Assembly (NCBI GenBank): GCA_944989445.1
Contig: CALYLW010000053.1
Coordinates: 734,001 to 798,000, forward strand
Direction: 5' to 3'
DNA from: Ampullaceana balthica
Lineage: Eukaryota; Mollusca; Gastropoda; Lymnaeidae
Length of the DNA: 64,000 nt
Part shown: positions 12,324 to 25,354 of the stretch, one piece after another
Position numbering within the stretch: the stretch's first letter is position 1
Layout of the letters: each line of letters begins with the position of its first letter
Position numbers and translations under genes: made by a program
Notes under the pieces: model-generated
What the model was told of the DNA's origin: nothing
Database searches by the model: none
What the model saw: the letters and a program-made list of their open reading frames with translations, nothing else

Positions 12324-12544
12324 TCCCATAACCTTGTGGTCGTATGGGGTTCTAATGTAATTTTTCCATTACAACTTTCTCTGGGCTTGGTAGAGTATGC
12401 GGCGCCAATCTCCTCTCCAGATCAGCGGAAGACTTTCTAGCAATAGTAATTCATCAACATTGTTATTGTGGCTTTAACATGTGCTAGATCCCACGCCCCT
12501 CAGCTCATGAGGCGAGCGCACTATTGACTTCGCTATCCAGCCGC
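12324..12544 (-). mobile_element. tRNA-derived SINE (family S1), copy 1
   Basis: On the minus strand it starts GCGGCTGGATAGCGAAG, an A-box-like segment, and continues to GGGATCTAGCAC, a decayed B box. The body of about 150 bp reads through to TACGACCACAAGG. The same sequence order recurs at about 14966-15604 (also minus), where the B box is better preserved (GGGATCGAGCCC). Two diverged copies with an internal Pol III-type promoter justify the SINE call. Confidence 0.75.
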
Positions 12545-12881
12545 CAATGTTTAACTAAGATTTAATTAAATTAATTTAAGTGGTTTAATTACAGAGACGT
12601 GCTTTGACTCCTGCGAACGAAAGATACGAAATTCCCAATGTTAAGAAAGATACACGAGCGTAAAAAGTAATCTCTAGAAAGAGGTTTGCGGGTGTGGGGG
12701 TTGGGGGAGATTATTATTTTTTTTCTTTTGTTTGTGATTCCGAATTTAACCAAGAGAAACTTGTCAGACTTAAGTTAGCAACACGACGCCAGTCATCCGT
12801 GAAAGATCCCGCACTCCTGTCAGTGCCCTCTAATGTAGTTACACGTCTTCCATTAAGAGAAGGATATAATGATCCATCTCC
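12545..12881. other. Unresolved, GC-richer segment left of hAT
   Basis: After TTTAATTACAG a 22-codon frame (12595-12663) and, at 12694-12900, frames on both strands remain open. No known protein is recognised, and the two-strand openness argues against a gene. Confidence 0.3.
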
Positions 12882-13143
12882 CCAAGAATCAGTGGCGTAG
12901 CTAGGGTCATCTGCGCCCGGGGACATGACACCAAGTCTGCGCCCCTTCTTGGACCGACATATTCTGGGGGCTCACTGAGCCCCCAAGAAATTTTGAAACT
13001 TTACGGTTTATATGGTTCATTTTCAAAGCATCTGGTATTTTTAATGAAATAGAATACATACTAATAATTCTCTATACGATTGTTAACAATTTATTTGAAA
13101 AAGTATATACTCTACTAATTATACTTGACTGGAATAGACATAG

Positions 13144-14967
13144 TCTACAACAAATTTATCCTCCTTGATTTGACTGTCGCAAACTCGTCAATCACGTTGT
13201 CAAAATTAATATTCTCAAGTGTTTCTCTTTCGATGCTAAGAAGTGCAAGATCACTTAGACGATTTTGTCCCATTGAAGCATGTAAACAAGACTAAATAAG
13301 CTTCAGTTTTCTGTAGGACAGATCACAGCTTGCAATTGAAACAGAAATTGTTAGAAGTATTTGCAGTGAAATGCGCAGATTCGGAAATACGTCATCTCCA
13401 TAAAACCAAGAAGATCCAAAGGAGTTTCCGGTAGAATTTCAGTCCGTGTACTGAGCAGCATTTTGCTCCGATTTCTGTGCACAATTCGTGACCATTGACG
13501 TCAATGTCGTAGAAATTTCCAAAATCTAAGCAATTTTGACGAAGTGTATCGACAGCGAGAAGAGTTTTGACGTCTAGTAAAAATCCACATTTGGTGTTTA
13601 GGTTTTTTTAAATGTAAAAACCGTATTGATATCTCCTGTTGGAGTCTATCAATTACGCTGTTCATAACACGTGCAATTTCTTCTTCTGCAGAAAGTCCTG
13701 CATCTCTTTCTAATTCTCCAGGTATCATCTTATGCAATCTAATCTTTCTGTCAACCTCGATTCCCCAAGTTGTGCATCTTGTTTTTCCATTGTCTACCGC
13801 AACCTGGCTCAAATTATTACACATTTTGACAATTTCTTGCTCCAGCGATTCAAGATCAGATGCTGCTACCTTGAAATTCATAGTAGAATTCTGCAACTGT
13901 TTCTGGACACGATCAATTTTCCCAAGTATGATGTTCCAGAAATGTAACAAAACTAGAAAGTTAATGTTCAATATACCTGCAAGCAAAGTTTCTGCATCAC
14001 TTCTGGTGTCAGGCGTCATAGTTGCATCTTCTGATAATTTTTTTAACAGCCCTACTAGTTCATCTAGTCCTTCATAAACAGCTTCTGATCGTGCACTCCA
14101 GCGTGTTTCAGAATCCCTCTTCACTGTCATTGGCACAACTCTTTTTAATTCTTCCCAACGAGTTGTTGAACGAGAGAAAAACAAATATACTTTCAACTGT
14201 TCTGTGATTTCTAGCACATATTCGCTGTTTAATGCCGGATATATGCCCAGTCATTACAGCAGCATTGTCATAAAATTGTAACCGACAGTCAGCTAAAGGT
14301 ATGTTATCAGCTTCAAGTTTCTCTACGATAACTCTTTCAAGGCTTGCTGCGTCTTTGGAATGTATCTGAAAAAAACCTAAAATGATTCTTTGATTGTTAC
14401 TTTTTTAGTTTGAAAAATCCACATACACAAATCTGATGACTTGAGAAAGCTGTTCCCGGTGTCCTTGATCGGGTGTTGAGTCAAGTAAAATACCGTAGTA
14501 CTTGTTTTTTTCGCTGATTTCACTCAACAGCTGATTCCTTACAGTGGATTAAGTAGGTGGATAAACTCATTTTGGATTTCCGGTGATAAATAAGATACAG
14601 AACCTGGATTTTCTCGGGGATGTTGAATGATTACAGAGAGAAAGTTTCCAACATTTTGATCCTCGCACCTTATGCAGATGTTCTTCATGGCCACGCAGTG
14701 CCAAATTTTGTGAAACTAGAAACTTAATACAGGTAAGCATTCTTTTTCAAAATATCGCGCCAACGTTGTTTTTCCAATTGAATTTGAACTTGTACTTGGA
14801 CATCAATTCCAGTTTTATCAAGTATCCTCTGCTCGGCTTCCTTCCATGTAGTAAAATCTATGCGGTGGCCAAGACTGTTTTCATGAGACTGTAGTTTTTC
14901 TGGCTTTCTCCATTTGTTGAAACCATTTGCTAACTCAAATGAAGATTTTGAGTTTGAACGTGATGAT
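13144..14967 (-). pseudogene. Degenerate hAT transposase (ZMYM1-like, DUF4371 type)
   Basis: Reading the minus strand from 14967: GFNKWRKPEKLQSHENSLGH, then QVQIQLEKQRWRDILK, a shift, RMLTCIKFLVSQNLALRGH, a shift, NVGNFLSVIQHPRENPGS, then YYGILLDSTPDQGHREQL (the DUF4371 segment with its acidic residues), DNAAVMTGHISGIKQRI, a 238-aa open stretch (14217-13501; SETRWSAR, DLESLEQEI) and finally the hAT dimerisation region (RISLQILLTISVSIAS, then RLSDLALLSIE) ending at a stop near 13144. This order matches zinc finger MYM-type protein 1-like transposases. At least four frameshifts or stops are visible, and the N-terminal TTF-type finger is not found. Dead copy; the family's proteins cut and paste DNA in the nucleus. 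Confidence 0.9.
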
Positions 14968-15604
14968 GTAACCGATGGTCGTAGACAGAGGCGTCACTAG
15001 GGTTGGTGTCACTCGGTGAGGTAGCTCATGGTGTCACCCCTTCACGACTTAACGCATAGACCTCCTCCGAGTCTTTCAGTGCCAAGTAACGGGAACATAC
15101 AGAGTTTTACATTTTGGTGTCACCCTGGTGCGTTCTACACCCCTCGCATTCCCACTTAAAGTTTTCGCGTTTAACGTATTTCATTGTATTTGGTTTGTTT
15201 GTTGCTTTGTTTTGTTTTGTTTTTGGTGTTTTTTTTGGTGTTTTTTTTGGTGTTTTTTTCTACGTGAAAAAAAATTGTTGTCTTTCTCTTTTTTTTTAAC
15301 ATACAATCGTACACAGTAACATTTTTTATTTTGGTGTCAGACCCCTGATGGTGTCATCTGGGGCGGCCCACCTCAACGCATCCCCCTAGTGACGCCACTA
15401 GTCGTAGGTGGTCCTAATGTTTCCATTAGAACTTACTAGGGGCTTTGTAGACCTTGGTTGGCGCCTCATCACCCTTCCAGGTCAGTGGAGGAATTTCTTA
15501 GCGTTAGTAATTCATCATTTCTATTGTGGCTTTAATGTGGGCTCGATCCCAAGCCCCTCAGCTTGTGAGGCGAGTGCACTATTGACTTCGCTATCCAGCC
15601 GCAG
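14966..15604 (-). mobile_element. tRNA-derived SINE (family S1), copy 2, split by a MITE
   Basis: On the minus strand the head starts at about 15604 (GCGGCTGGATAGCGAAG) with B box GGGATCGAGCCC. The body runs to GGACCACCTAC at 15401, is interrupted by the 415-bp insert at 14986-15400, and resumes with TACGACCATCGG at 14985-14974. Compared with copy 1 at 12324-12544, the join falls exactly at GTCGTA. Confidence 0.8.
14978..15408. mobile_element. Small hAT-like MITE nested in SINE
   Basis: The element proper is 14986-15400 (415 bp). The left end CAGAGGCGTCACTAGGG and right end CCCCCTAGTGACGCCACTA form inverted repeats. The flanking 8-mers are GTCGTAGA (14978-14985) and GTCGTAGG (15401-15408), 7 of 8 identical. 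The interior contains a T-rich GTGTTTTTTTTG repeat (about 15210-15260) and no transposase. Confidence 0.87.
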
Positions 15605-15975
15605 AAACACTAAACAGCTTTATTAATTGGTGAATATAATAGCCCTGAGCGATTTACTCCCAGCAACTCACAGTTTTTTGTTTTTTTTAAAAGCCATCAG
15701 CAATCCTACATTGTGGATGTGTAATTTATTTCTGAGTATAATGGTGCCCTTAATGCTCAATTGGGGCGCCACAATCATGCTTGCCAACTGGCTTGTAATG
15801 AAGATATTTTCGGAGCTTCAAAATTCAGTCTTGCAAGCGTATTTTAGATACATAAGTTTACATCAAAATAAAATTAAATATTAATATTTAATACTCATTT
15901 TGGCGCCCCCTAACGTGGCGCCCGGGGACATATGTCCCCCCCCTGCACCCCCCTCGCTACGCCACTGCCAAGAAT

Positions 15976-16574
15976 TGAGAAGTTCGCAATGACATCTAAA
16001 AGATCCGGTTACAAGATATAAGACCCACAGCAGTGCATCAATACAGTAATCCTCCTGTTTTTTTTAAGTATTAGTTGAGACATAAAAAACTCGTAATGCT
16101 AAAATTTAAAATAATATATTTTTTTAAATTATTATAATTTTTTGTAAAAAGGTTTTCTATTTATTTTAACTTTTTAAAATTCATATTCAATAATATTTCC
16201 TCTTATATTAGGGAGATCATGTTCAAAACAGAACATTGTCTTGTAGTATACTACTAGCTCATTGTATTCTGAAAAGATTTAGCTTTTCTCCTGACAGTCG
16301 ATGTAGATATACAAGCATGTAATATGAATAAAAGTCATAAGTTTATTGAATTAAATTAGAGGAACTTTCAATAAGGGTATTTAACTTCAAAACCTTCATT
16401 GAATTTTCGGGATCAAAACTGAGTTCTTGTTTCTGCAATGCATTTAAAGGTTTTTTTTAATAAAAAAATTAAAATTGTAATTATTATCATTTCATTTTTT
16501 TAAAAAACCTATATAATAAACCCAAAGATTTAAAACTTAGGGCCCCGCTTCCTTTTTTTCCCTCGGCCATCTGC
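15976..16574. other. AT-rich, nothing recognised
   Basis: No coding, repeat or RNA signal that I can support. Confidence 0.4.
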
Positions 16575-16915
16575 ACAATTAATTAAATCCTTTATATTAA
16601 CTCGTGGTGTCTGGTTGCTTGCTCCCGCCCTTGCTTGCTTGTCGCCAAAACTTTGGATTGATTTTTAACCCACTTCCTCGTAAGCTAGCGAGCTGAAATT
16701 TAGCAGGCAGTTTCCTGCCGATGATAAAAACTATGTATATAAATTTCAGATCAATCGCATGTACTGTAATTAAATTATTGAATTTTTAGATTATTTTATT
16801 TATTCCTATGTATCATGTTATTTTTTGAGATAGAGTGTCGCGGTGCGTATTATATTGAACAACCTTTCTGTCGCGCAATAAGGTGCGTATTTTATTGACA
16901 ACTCTTTTTATAAAC
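16575..16915 (+). repeat. Dispersed repeat R1, diverged copy
   Basis: AAATCCTTTATATTAACTCG leads into GAGCTGAAATTTAGCAGGCA and ATTTCAGATCAATCGCATGT, ending with GTCGCGGTGCGTATTATATT. A reverse-oriented relative lies at 36780-37410. Confidence 0.7.
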
Positions 16916-16917
16916 AT

Positions 16918-17430
16918 ACTAGCTGACCCGCGGCGTAGCATACGCCACTAATGATTTAGTGACGGGTGAAGACTTCCTGAAAGACACGGTTGTCAAAATG
17001 GGGTGGGTTTGGGCAAACGACTGTGAGTGAATGAAAAGAAGGAACTCTGGAGAGACCCGCGGTGTATCACCCGTAAAAAATGACGGAAGTGTTCAGCTGA
17101 AATCTATTTATTTTGAAAAAATGCACTTTTTTTGGGCGCCTACGGCGCCCACCTTTTTCAAAATCCCAACTAACTTGTCCTTGTTTGATCAATTCGAAAT
17201 ATTAAACTTTCTGAAATGTACACAAAGTATTTTATAACATTTTACATTGTTCCCTTTTTACAAAATTAAAATATCAGCGAAAACAATGACATCAATTTTT
17301 TTTTACAGCGCATATTTAATTTGCACACCTTTTGATGCATTGGTGCAGTAATTTGGTGCGCTGCTTTCTAAAATTAGTATCTGTTGAACATACTTGCAGC
17401 TTGGTGTCTCGCTGGGTTCGACCACGAAGA
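16918..17430 (+). repeat. Dispersed repeat R2 with GGGCGCC hairpin
   Basis: Starts TACTAGCTGACCCGCGGCGT, contains CACCCGTAAAAAATGACGGA, a 17-nt hairpin GGGCGCCTACGGCGCCC (17134-17150) and, near 17350, CAGTAATTTGGTGCGC. The last two features tie it to R2 at 22840-23200 and to 35313-35329. Helitron-like ends were considered, but no terminal structure is clear. Confidence 0.6.
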
Positions 17431-17519
17431 GAATCATATATATAGATTCCTGATCGGTGCGCATTATGTTAAACATGTTTTAAGACACAACAGCAATTTT
17501 GTATTTTTGGATGGTCTTG

Positions 17520-17605
17520 CACTGCGTATTATAATGAACATTCTTTTAGTTACGTCTAGTACATAAAGGATTTATAGTGAAAAACTTGTTTTTTTTACGT
17601 TTTTT
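17520..17605 (+). repeat. R1 terminal motif
   Basis: GCGTATTATAATGAACATTC continues into AAAGGATTTATAGTGAAAAA, the R1 end sequence found at full length in 27265-27820 and 35437-35985. Confidence 0.65.
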
Positions 17606-18892
17606 AAATATTTTTTACGTTAACTCAATTTAGAATTTGTCTATGTTGTGTAGTAAGAAAATCTGAAGACATGTGCAGACTTGTTGACTCTTGTTTTAAT
17701 GAGCGAGGTTGCTTCGTATGAATAAAGTAAATGTTATCTAATCAACAATTAAGCTCTGACAAAATAAAGAGCGGGTCATTGTTAAGTAAAAATCATACGA
17801 CTTTATGAAAGCTGCAAACATAATTTTTCCTTAAAACTCTATTTAAGATCATGGCTCTTATAACACCCAAAAGAATGACAAAAAACAAAGTGAGTCTTCA
17901 CAAATTAAAAAAAAACAAAAACAAACAACAAAGCTCATTATCAAAAACAAAATAAAAATAAACTTGTAATGAAACGAACATGGGAAGACAAAAACTCGTC
18001 GTATGGAATGATGCACTCTCAGAGCCAGTGTTTCTCAAACTTTTTGTATAAAAAAAGATCTGGTTCATATCTTCCCACATTCATTTTGTAAAGCGCTTAT
18101 TGGGCCAGGATTTTCAAGAAAAAAAATGAACGGATTATTTCACACGCCAATAGCACTCAACGTGAAAAAACAACAACAATTAAATGGTGAATAGTGAAAA
18201 TTTTATTTATGTGTCCGTGTTTATTAGCGTTTTACGGCATTTCCCTATGTTGTCAGGCTCCCAAGACAGTGACCTGGAGAGTCAGATAAACAACAACCGA
18301 TGGGGCGGGTACGATCCCCACAAGTCGTGTCTGAGGGCATCTGCCCTAAACGCCAGGACAGAATCAATGACCCGGAAATGAAAGCTGCGGTGGGCTGTGA
18401 TGAGAGATGGGAACGGAATTGTACACTAATTGGTTGTAAAAAGAAAAGGATCTGGACTCAAAGGATACGTATTGGTAGATTGAATGAGAAATAACCGTTA
18501 GAAATTTGGAGAATGTTAAGTAGCTGTATACTTCCGACACCCACATCCACCCACCCTCCTAAAAATAGATTAATCATAATTAACCCGCCATAAAAGATTA
18601 TATAAAAAATTATCCAATGTAATAGTATGTTTTATTTCAAAATCACTCATATGCTAAAATGGTCTCCTAGCACATTCCTATCAAAAACCTTATCAACTAT
18701 TCTTCCGGTGTTCCGAAATCCACAATGATTGATGGCGTTTTAACAGCTGGAAAGTTTCGCCAAAGAAACATAACTTAGAAATAAACTCAAATGCTGAACT
18801 AAGCAACCGAATGGCATTGGAAGAGTTGGATATTTTTTTTAATGAACAGTAAATACAATCTAGTTTTTTTTTCTCTCTCTAAAGCTCGGAGC
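17606..18892. other. No gene seen; solo hAT-like end at 18026
   Basis: CAGTGTTTCTCAAACTTTTT at 18026 looks like a hAT end without a partner. Around 18240-18490 the base composition is mixed with short open frames, none recognisable. The rest is AT-rich. Confidence 0.4.
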
Positions 18893-18898
18893 TTTATT
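18893..18898 (-). promoter_or_regulatory. Possible polyadenylation signal
   Basis: TTTATT on the plus strand is AATAAA on the minus strand, about 200 nt downstream of the stop codon of the exon at 19101-19316. Confidence 0.35.
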
Positions 18899-19100
18899 TT
18901 TTGTCAATTCAAACTCGAGATTTCATTTTTATTTTGATGATGTTAATCTTTTTTGCCTTGACTCGATGGGTAAAAATGACATCGCTAATTACTTTGGATG
19001 TTTTTGTTTCGTTTCTTAATTTGGATCTGGTATTAGAAAACAGTTATCGTTTTTCCTCTCCTCTGACCGTTGACCTTTGATACCCCCTCCCCCTGGCAGG

Positions 19101-19316
19101 TCACATGGACGTATAGTTGGTCCTCCAGGCCACGAGGTCACTTGGGGGCACACCGTTCTTGTGGAGCCTGTTGTCCGTGTCCCTGGTGAAGAAGTAACCA
19201 CACGTCCTCTTCTGGTGGGTGTAGAAGGGCGAGATGGAGTTGGTGTTGTACCGTTTGGTGTCCTCCATCAGCTTGTCAATGCAGGGAGGGGCGGTACGGG
19301 GTTTTTGGTTCAACGC
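19101..19316 (-). CDS. Likely 3'-terminal coding exon, unknown protein
   Basis: On the minus strand an acceptor (CTGATCCTTCCAG, AG at 19318-19317) is followed by an open frame starting GCG TTG AAC that runs 71 codons to TGA at 19103-19101. Residues include CIDKLMEDTKRYNTN, FYTHQKRTCGYFFTRDTDN and a C-terminus DLVAWRTNYTSM. The exon is much richer in G and C than its AT-rich neighbours, and codons look chosen (AAC, GAC, CTC, TTC). An AATAAA lies at 18898. I do not recognise the family; the Tyr/Arg/His-rich character recalls small axonemal proteins, but that is a guess. It may share a gene with the minus-strand exon at 40707-40848, although phases (entry 0 here, exit 1 there) need at least one exon between. 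Confidence 0.6.
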   Translation of the reverse strand, partial: ALNQKPRTAPPCIDKLMEDTKRYNTNSISPFYTHQKRTCGYFFTRDTDNRLHKNGVPPSDLVAWRTNYTSM

Positions 19317-21097
19317 CTGGAAGGATCAGAAATGTCGAAAGCTTTTGAGTGTAACATACATTAATTTCTTTAAAAATCAATCAAGCAATTTTGTTTTACT
19401 TTTCTAAACAAAAGTAAAAGAATTCATCTGGGGGTCAAACATGTCAAAACAGTTAATAAAATAATTGAAAAAAATCGTTTCAAATATGTAGCTGAAACTG
19501 AAATAATTACTATATGTGTTTTGTTGAAATGCCTGTGTTTGATACGGTGAGTTGATTTGCCTGCATTTACATCTTAAATGGACGTTGCTTTATTAATTTT
19601 TTAAAATTGCTTGTTATTTTAAAATGGCTGCATTGATAAGTTCAGATATAAATGTTTTTAGCAATATTTCTCCTATTTTTGTATTGAAGTTCATCTGAAT
19701 TTAGCATAGTGAGCTCTTGATGCTTGAATGTACATGTCTTCTTCAATGGTTTTAACTTCTTCTTTTATAATCGTTCTACAAGTTAACAGGTAAATAAAAT
19801 ATTTATCAGTTTTATACTAATAAGTAAAAAAAGTAAATTACATTTTTCTAAATCTGTTTCATTTATTTGAGACATTTTAGTTTACAAGATTAAAGATATC
19901 AAAATTAAATTTGAAAATTAAAAAAAAACTTAAAAGCTTTACATTTTAAAAAAATGGGCTTAAGCTTTGAAAAAATGGTTGTTTATTTTATTCCTTCACA
20001 TCGACATATTTTAAATATGAAAATCTAAATAATTTTCGCTAATGTATGAAAGACCAAGATTAATATTTGATAATTCTTGTTCCAATATATGTTGAGGGCG
20101 CGATTTTTCTGTGAATAGGACGATTCCCTAAGATACTCATCCCGTAAATCAGGAAACAGAAGTACTTAGTTGAACAGGAGACAATAGACATAAATGTTAA
20201 CCATGGTTAGTGGATCCAAGAATGTTCTTGAATAATCTGTAAGCTACCTTACGAATATGTAAACCATTTTGCCATTGACCTGCAGTCAGTAGTATAAATC
20301 AAAGGAGAACTTTAGAAAAATAAACAATCTGATGCGGCCCACGACTTAACAAATCCTGTAGGTGTTTAATGAACAGAAATTAAATTAATTAGCTTATCTT
20401 TAAATGGATACAAGTAATACATAATATGCAATAACATCACGTGACACGATTCGAAACGTCACATGACCTGATTATAAATTTAAGTAGTGGGTTAAAATTA
20501 GGCAATATTATTCATTTATTTGAAACCTAGAATATGATTCATTTTATTGATATAATAATTGTAACAGCTCAACGACAAAAACAACAGAGCGCATACATAT
20601 GGTTTTCTAAATGCAATGCTCTTAAACATGAATGCATTGCATTCCACGCCTAAAGCTCTGCTCCATCTTTAAGATGAATGCATCAACAACAATTTATGAC
20701 TGGGAAATCAATTTTTTTTTAAATTTGATATTATATGTCATTCAGTAATTTACCCGTTTCTGATATTGTGATTTCCATTTATAAATTACTATAGCCTTTA
20801 AAACACAACAAGTAAAAGAGGTAAGAGATGTGTTCGAACTGATGATTAATTACCTCCAAACAGATTGTGATTATTGTTTTAAGTGCCCCGAAATAACGCG
20901 ATATTCCCTGATTTATTCAGGAAATGAACTAAGGTTTTCCCCAGGTTAAATTTACTGGTGCTGACCTATCATATCCAAGCTTTAGAAAACACGTGATCCA
21001 TGCGTAAAGGTCATTCCTGCTCTAGAGAACATATTGTAATGCTATTAGGCGTGCTCTATCGTCCTCCGGCGGTGGTCATCCTATTTCCTCATTTACG
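19317..21097. other. AT-rich, probably intron; nothing recognised
   Basis: If the exon at 19101-19316 belongs to a minus-strand gene, this is intron. No repeat or RNA signal stands out. Confidence 0.4.
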
Positions 21098-21130
21098 CCT
21101 AGATGGTCGAGGTAAATTCGACCATCTAGG
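21098..21130. repeat. Perfect 13-bp hairpin
   Basis: CCTAGATGGTCGA and TCGACCATCTAGG are exact inverse copies separated by 7 nt (GGTAAAT). It stands alone in otherwise plain sequence. No T-run follows, so it is not a typical terminator. Confidence 0.8.
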
Positions 21131-22839
<1,709 letters not shown>

Positions 22840-23205
22840 GTAATGTAATGCTGTTAGGTGGCACTGTGATCGATTTTGTTTTATAGTGCTACTAATTTTA
22901 GAAAGGAGCGCACCAAATTACTGTACCAAAAATAACACTTTTCGAACGTTCTGCATAAAATTGTTCAATATGACAATAAATGAATAAAATACAAATAAAT
23001 AAAATAAATGAAAGTTCTGTATTACGTTGTTTTTAAATCTGATGTGTATTTATTTTGTAAACTTCCGTCATTTTTGACGGGTGATACACTAGTAACTAAC
23101 ATAATAAGCAGACTGAGAAGTTTGTGCCCGTTCTTTTTCCCCTTTCTTTGCACTATCTATTAGCAATTCTGCGGCGTATGCTACGCCACGGGTCGGATCT
23201 AGTTA
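22840..23205 (-). repeat. Dispersed repeat R2, minus copy
   Basis: Contains GGAGCGCACCAAATTACTGT, ACTTCCGTCATTTTTGACGG and finishes GGCGTATGCTACGCCACGGG near 23190, the inverse of the start of the copy at 16918. It has no coding frame. Confidence 0.65.
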
Positions 23206-24783
23206 AATATATTTTATGTGAATCCATCTTACTTTCTTCCTGTGAATTTTTTACAGGCATAACTTGTGACCATTTTTCTTCTTATGAAGACGTTTTAAAA
23301 GTCACACGGAAAAAAATAACAGAACAAAAATTGAGGGATGCGAAATTTGAACCCTCGTATCATTGAGTTTTCTTTAAACAAATGCAACATTAGAATCGCA
23401 AAACCATCCCTTTAAATCATTCGCGCTATGAGATGTGTCTAGGAGATTCGAGAGAGGCTCTTATACACTGCCACTAACAATATAACAACACAATAACCAA
23501 TGTCGAATTAAATGACAATCCTTGGTGTGAGATGTCTCTGAGCAATTGCTTAATACAATCGATGTATAATCTGTAATCTTCGTCTTGTTATGTTGTTTGT
23601 TCTGTTTAAAAAAAAATAGCACGTTGAACTACAATCCTAATGACTATTGACCAATCGGGTCTCTTCATTTACTTATACTGAATTTATAAACAAATGTCTA
23701 CAATTAACATTCACATAATTCCCCGTGACATTTTTAAAAATCTCTGACTTTTAATCAAACCGTGTGACTTTTCTCCGTTATATTTTCACTGTGACCCTCC
23801 TTTCCCACCCCACTCATCATGTATAGGGACCGACGAATTGAATGATGGGAGGGGGGGCTACCCTGATGTAGGCGGAGTTTATCTAATTACCGGGTTTTAT
23901 GTCATGATGGTTTAGTTCAACGGGGAGATGGGCACCAAGAGTACACACACACACACACACAAAGGAAATTGGCGGGTATCACAAAGGGTCAAGGGTAATG
24001 AGTTGCTGGTAGATGTTTGTTATATAAATGCCCAATGAGTAACTGGATAGCCTTAGTTTAATTGGGTAGGAAAACCCAGAGCGTGATAGGGATCAATAGA
24101 TCGTGGGTGTGGGGGTGTGTGGGTGTGGGTGGGTGGGTGAGTGTGAGGCATGTGGTGTTTTTATTGTCTGGCGGTTCAATGACCGTAAGTACGAGGAAGT
24201 CAGACGCTATATTTGAGCATATCAGCGTCTACATGTCAGCATAGCAGCGACTTTCAGTTATGATGCCAGCAACGAAGCAAAAATAAGTTTCATATTATTA
24301 TCATGTCAAAGAAACCAGTGGCGTCAAATTTGATTCTGTTACATTATTTAAAACCACGGTGTAATTTTATTTATAGAGTTACAGGATCTTACAGCGTCAA
24401 TATGAGTCAAACTGATTTCTGACGAAATACATTTAAATTTCTGGGAAAACCTGGCTAATCGAATTTAACATAAAAGGCAGCATTCCATCGAAAAGTTTTA
24501 GCATGTTTGAAAATGTGACCATCTGAAATCGATTCTAAAACATTACCGAGTTTTTAAAATGAAGGCAGAGTATCAGAAGAAAAAAATCAAATATTTCTTG
24601 TATTTTAAAATGTCAAACATCCGAGTTTATATTTGGATGATATTTTGATGTACCGAGAAAGAAAACTCCCAGCGAATCTAAACTCGCACTCATAACATCC
24701 ATACCAAACAATGAAGCACTTAGGAAATAAGTCGATTGAGATATTAATAAAATTAGTAATAATAATATAAATGTTTCTATAAT
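23206..24783. other. No gene seen; short CA and GGGTGT tracts
   Basis: A (CA)n tract lies at 23943-23961 and a GGGTGTGG-rich patch at 24100-24150. Nothing coding; the rest is AT-rich. Confidence 0.45.
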
Positions 24784-25118
24784 GTGGTGGTACCCCCGTT
24801 AAATGTGGTGGTACCCCCGTTAAATGTGGTGGTACCCCCGTTAAATGTGGTGGTACCCCCGTTAAATGTGGTGGTACCCCCGTTAAATGTGGTGGTACCC
24901 CCGTTAAATGTGGTGGTACCCCCATTAAATGTGGTGGTACCCCCGTTAAATGTGGTGGTACCCCCGTTAAATGTGGTGGTACCCCCGTTAAATGTGGTGG
25001 TACCCCCGTTAAATGTGGTGGTACCCCCGTTAAATGTGGTGGTACCCCCGTTAAATGTGGTGGTACCCCCGTTAAATGTGGTGGTACCCCCGTTAAATGT
25101 GGTGGTACCCCCGTTAGC
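24784..25118. repeat. 21-bp minisatellite, 16 copies
   Basis: The unit is ATGTGGTGGTACCCCCGTTA plus A, with one C-to-A variant near 24924. Copies are almost identical, suggesting recent expansion. As 21 is divisible by 3 and the unit has no stop in several frames, long frames (106-126 aa, both strands) arise; none is a credible gene. Confidence 0.97.
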
Positions 25119-25354
25119 AGCTTTGCTCACCACGACTTACAGAAACATAGTAACACGCACCTAAAAATGCATTAAATTTAAGACATTCACATCCTAATTA
25201 AACAAAACATCTAAGGACATGGAGCCACGCTTTAGCAACGTTTATCAGTCAGAGAAATGTTTGGTTGTTAATTTTTAAAGCAAGGTTTGAAAAGATATGT
25301 TTGTAAACATCTCCACACAGATACTAAATTCAGAGCTTTTGTTAAGAAAATATT
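25119..25354. other. Nothing recognised
   Basis: Spacer between the 21-bp array and a MITE. Confidence 0.4.

Larger units (their letters stand above)
12882..15975 (-). mobile_element. ZMYM1-like hAT element with perfect 8-bp target duplication
   Basis: The element proper is 12890-15967 (3078 bp). The left end is CAGTGGCGTAGCTAGGG and the right end is CTCGCTACGCCACTG. The 8-mer CCAAGAAT stands directly outside both ends (12882-12889, 15968-15975), a perfect hAT-type duplication. It holds a degenerate transposase on the minus strand (13144-14967). To the right of that lies a SINE split by a smaller hAT MITE, so the original element was about 2.4 kb. Confidence 0.93.

Noticed and set aside
12595..12900. 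Two short plus-strand exons interrupted by the hAT insertion
   Set aside because: The first has an acceptor but no compatible donor, the second is open on both strands, and the phases do not join. No known protein recognised.
18026..18046. Complete hAT element at 18026
   Set aside because: Only one end found; no inverse partner or duplication nearby.
24605..25164. Repeat proteins of about 106-126 aa
   Set aside because: Open on both strands because the 21-bp unit lacks stops; no start context or flanking coding sequence.
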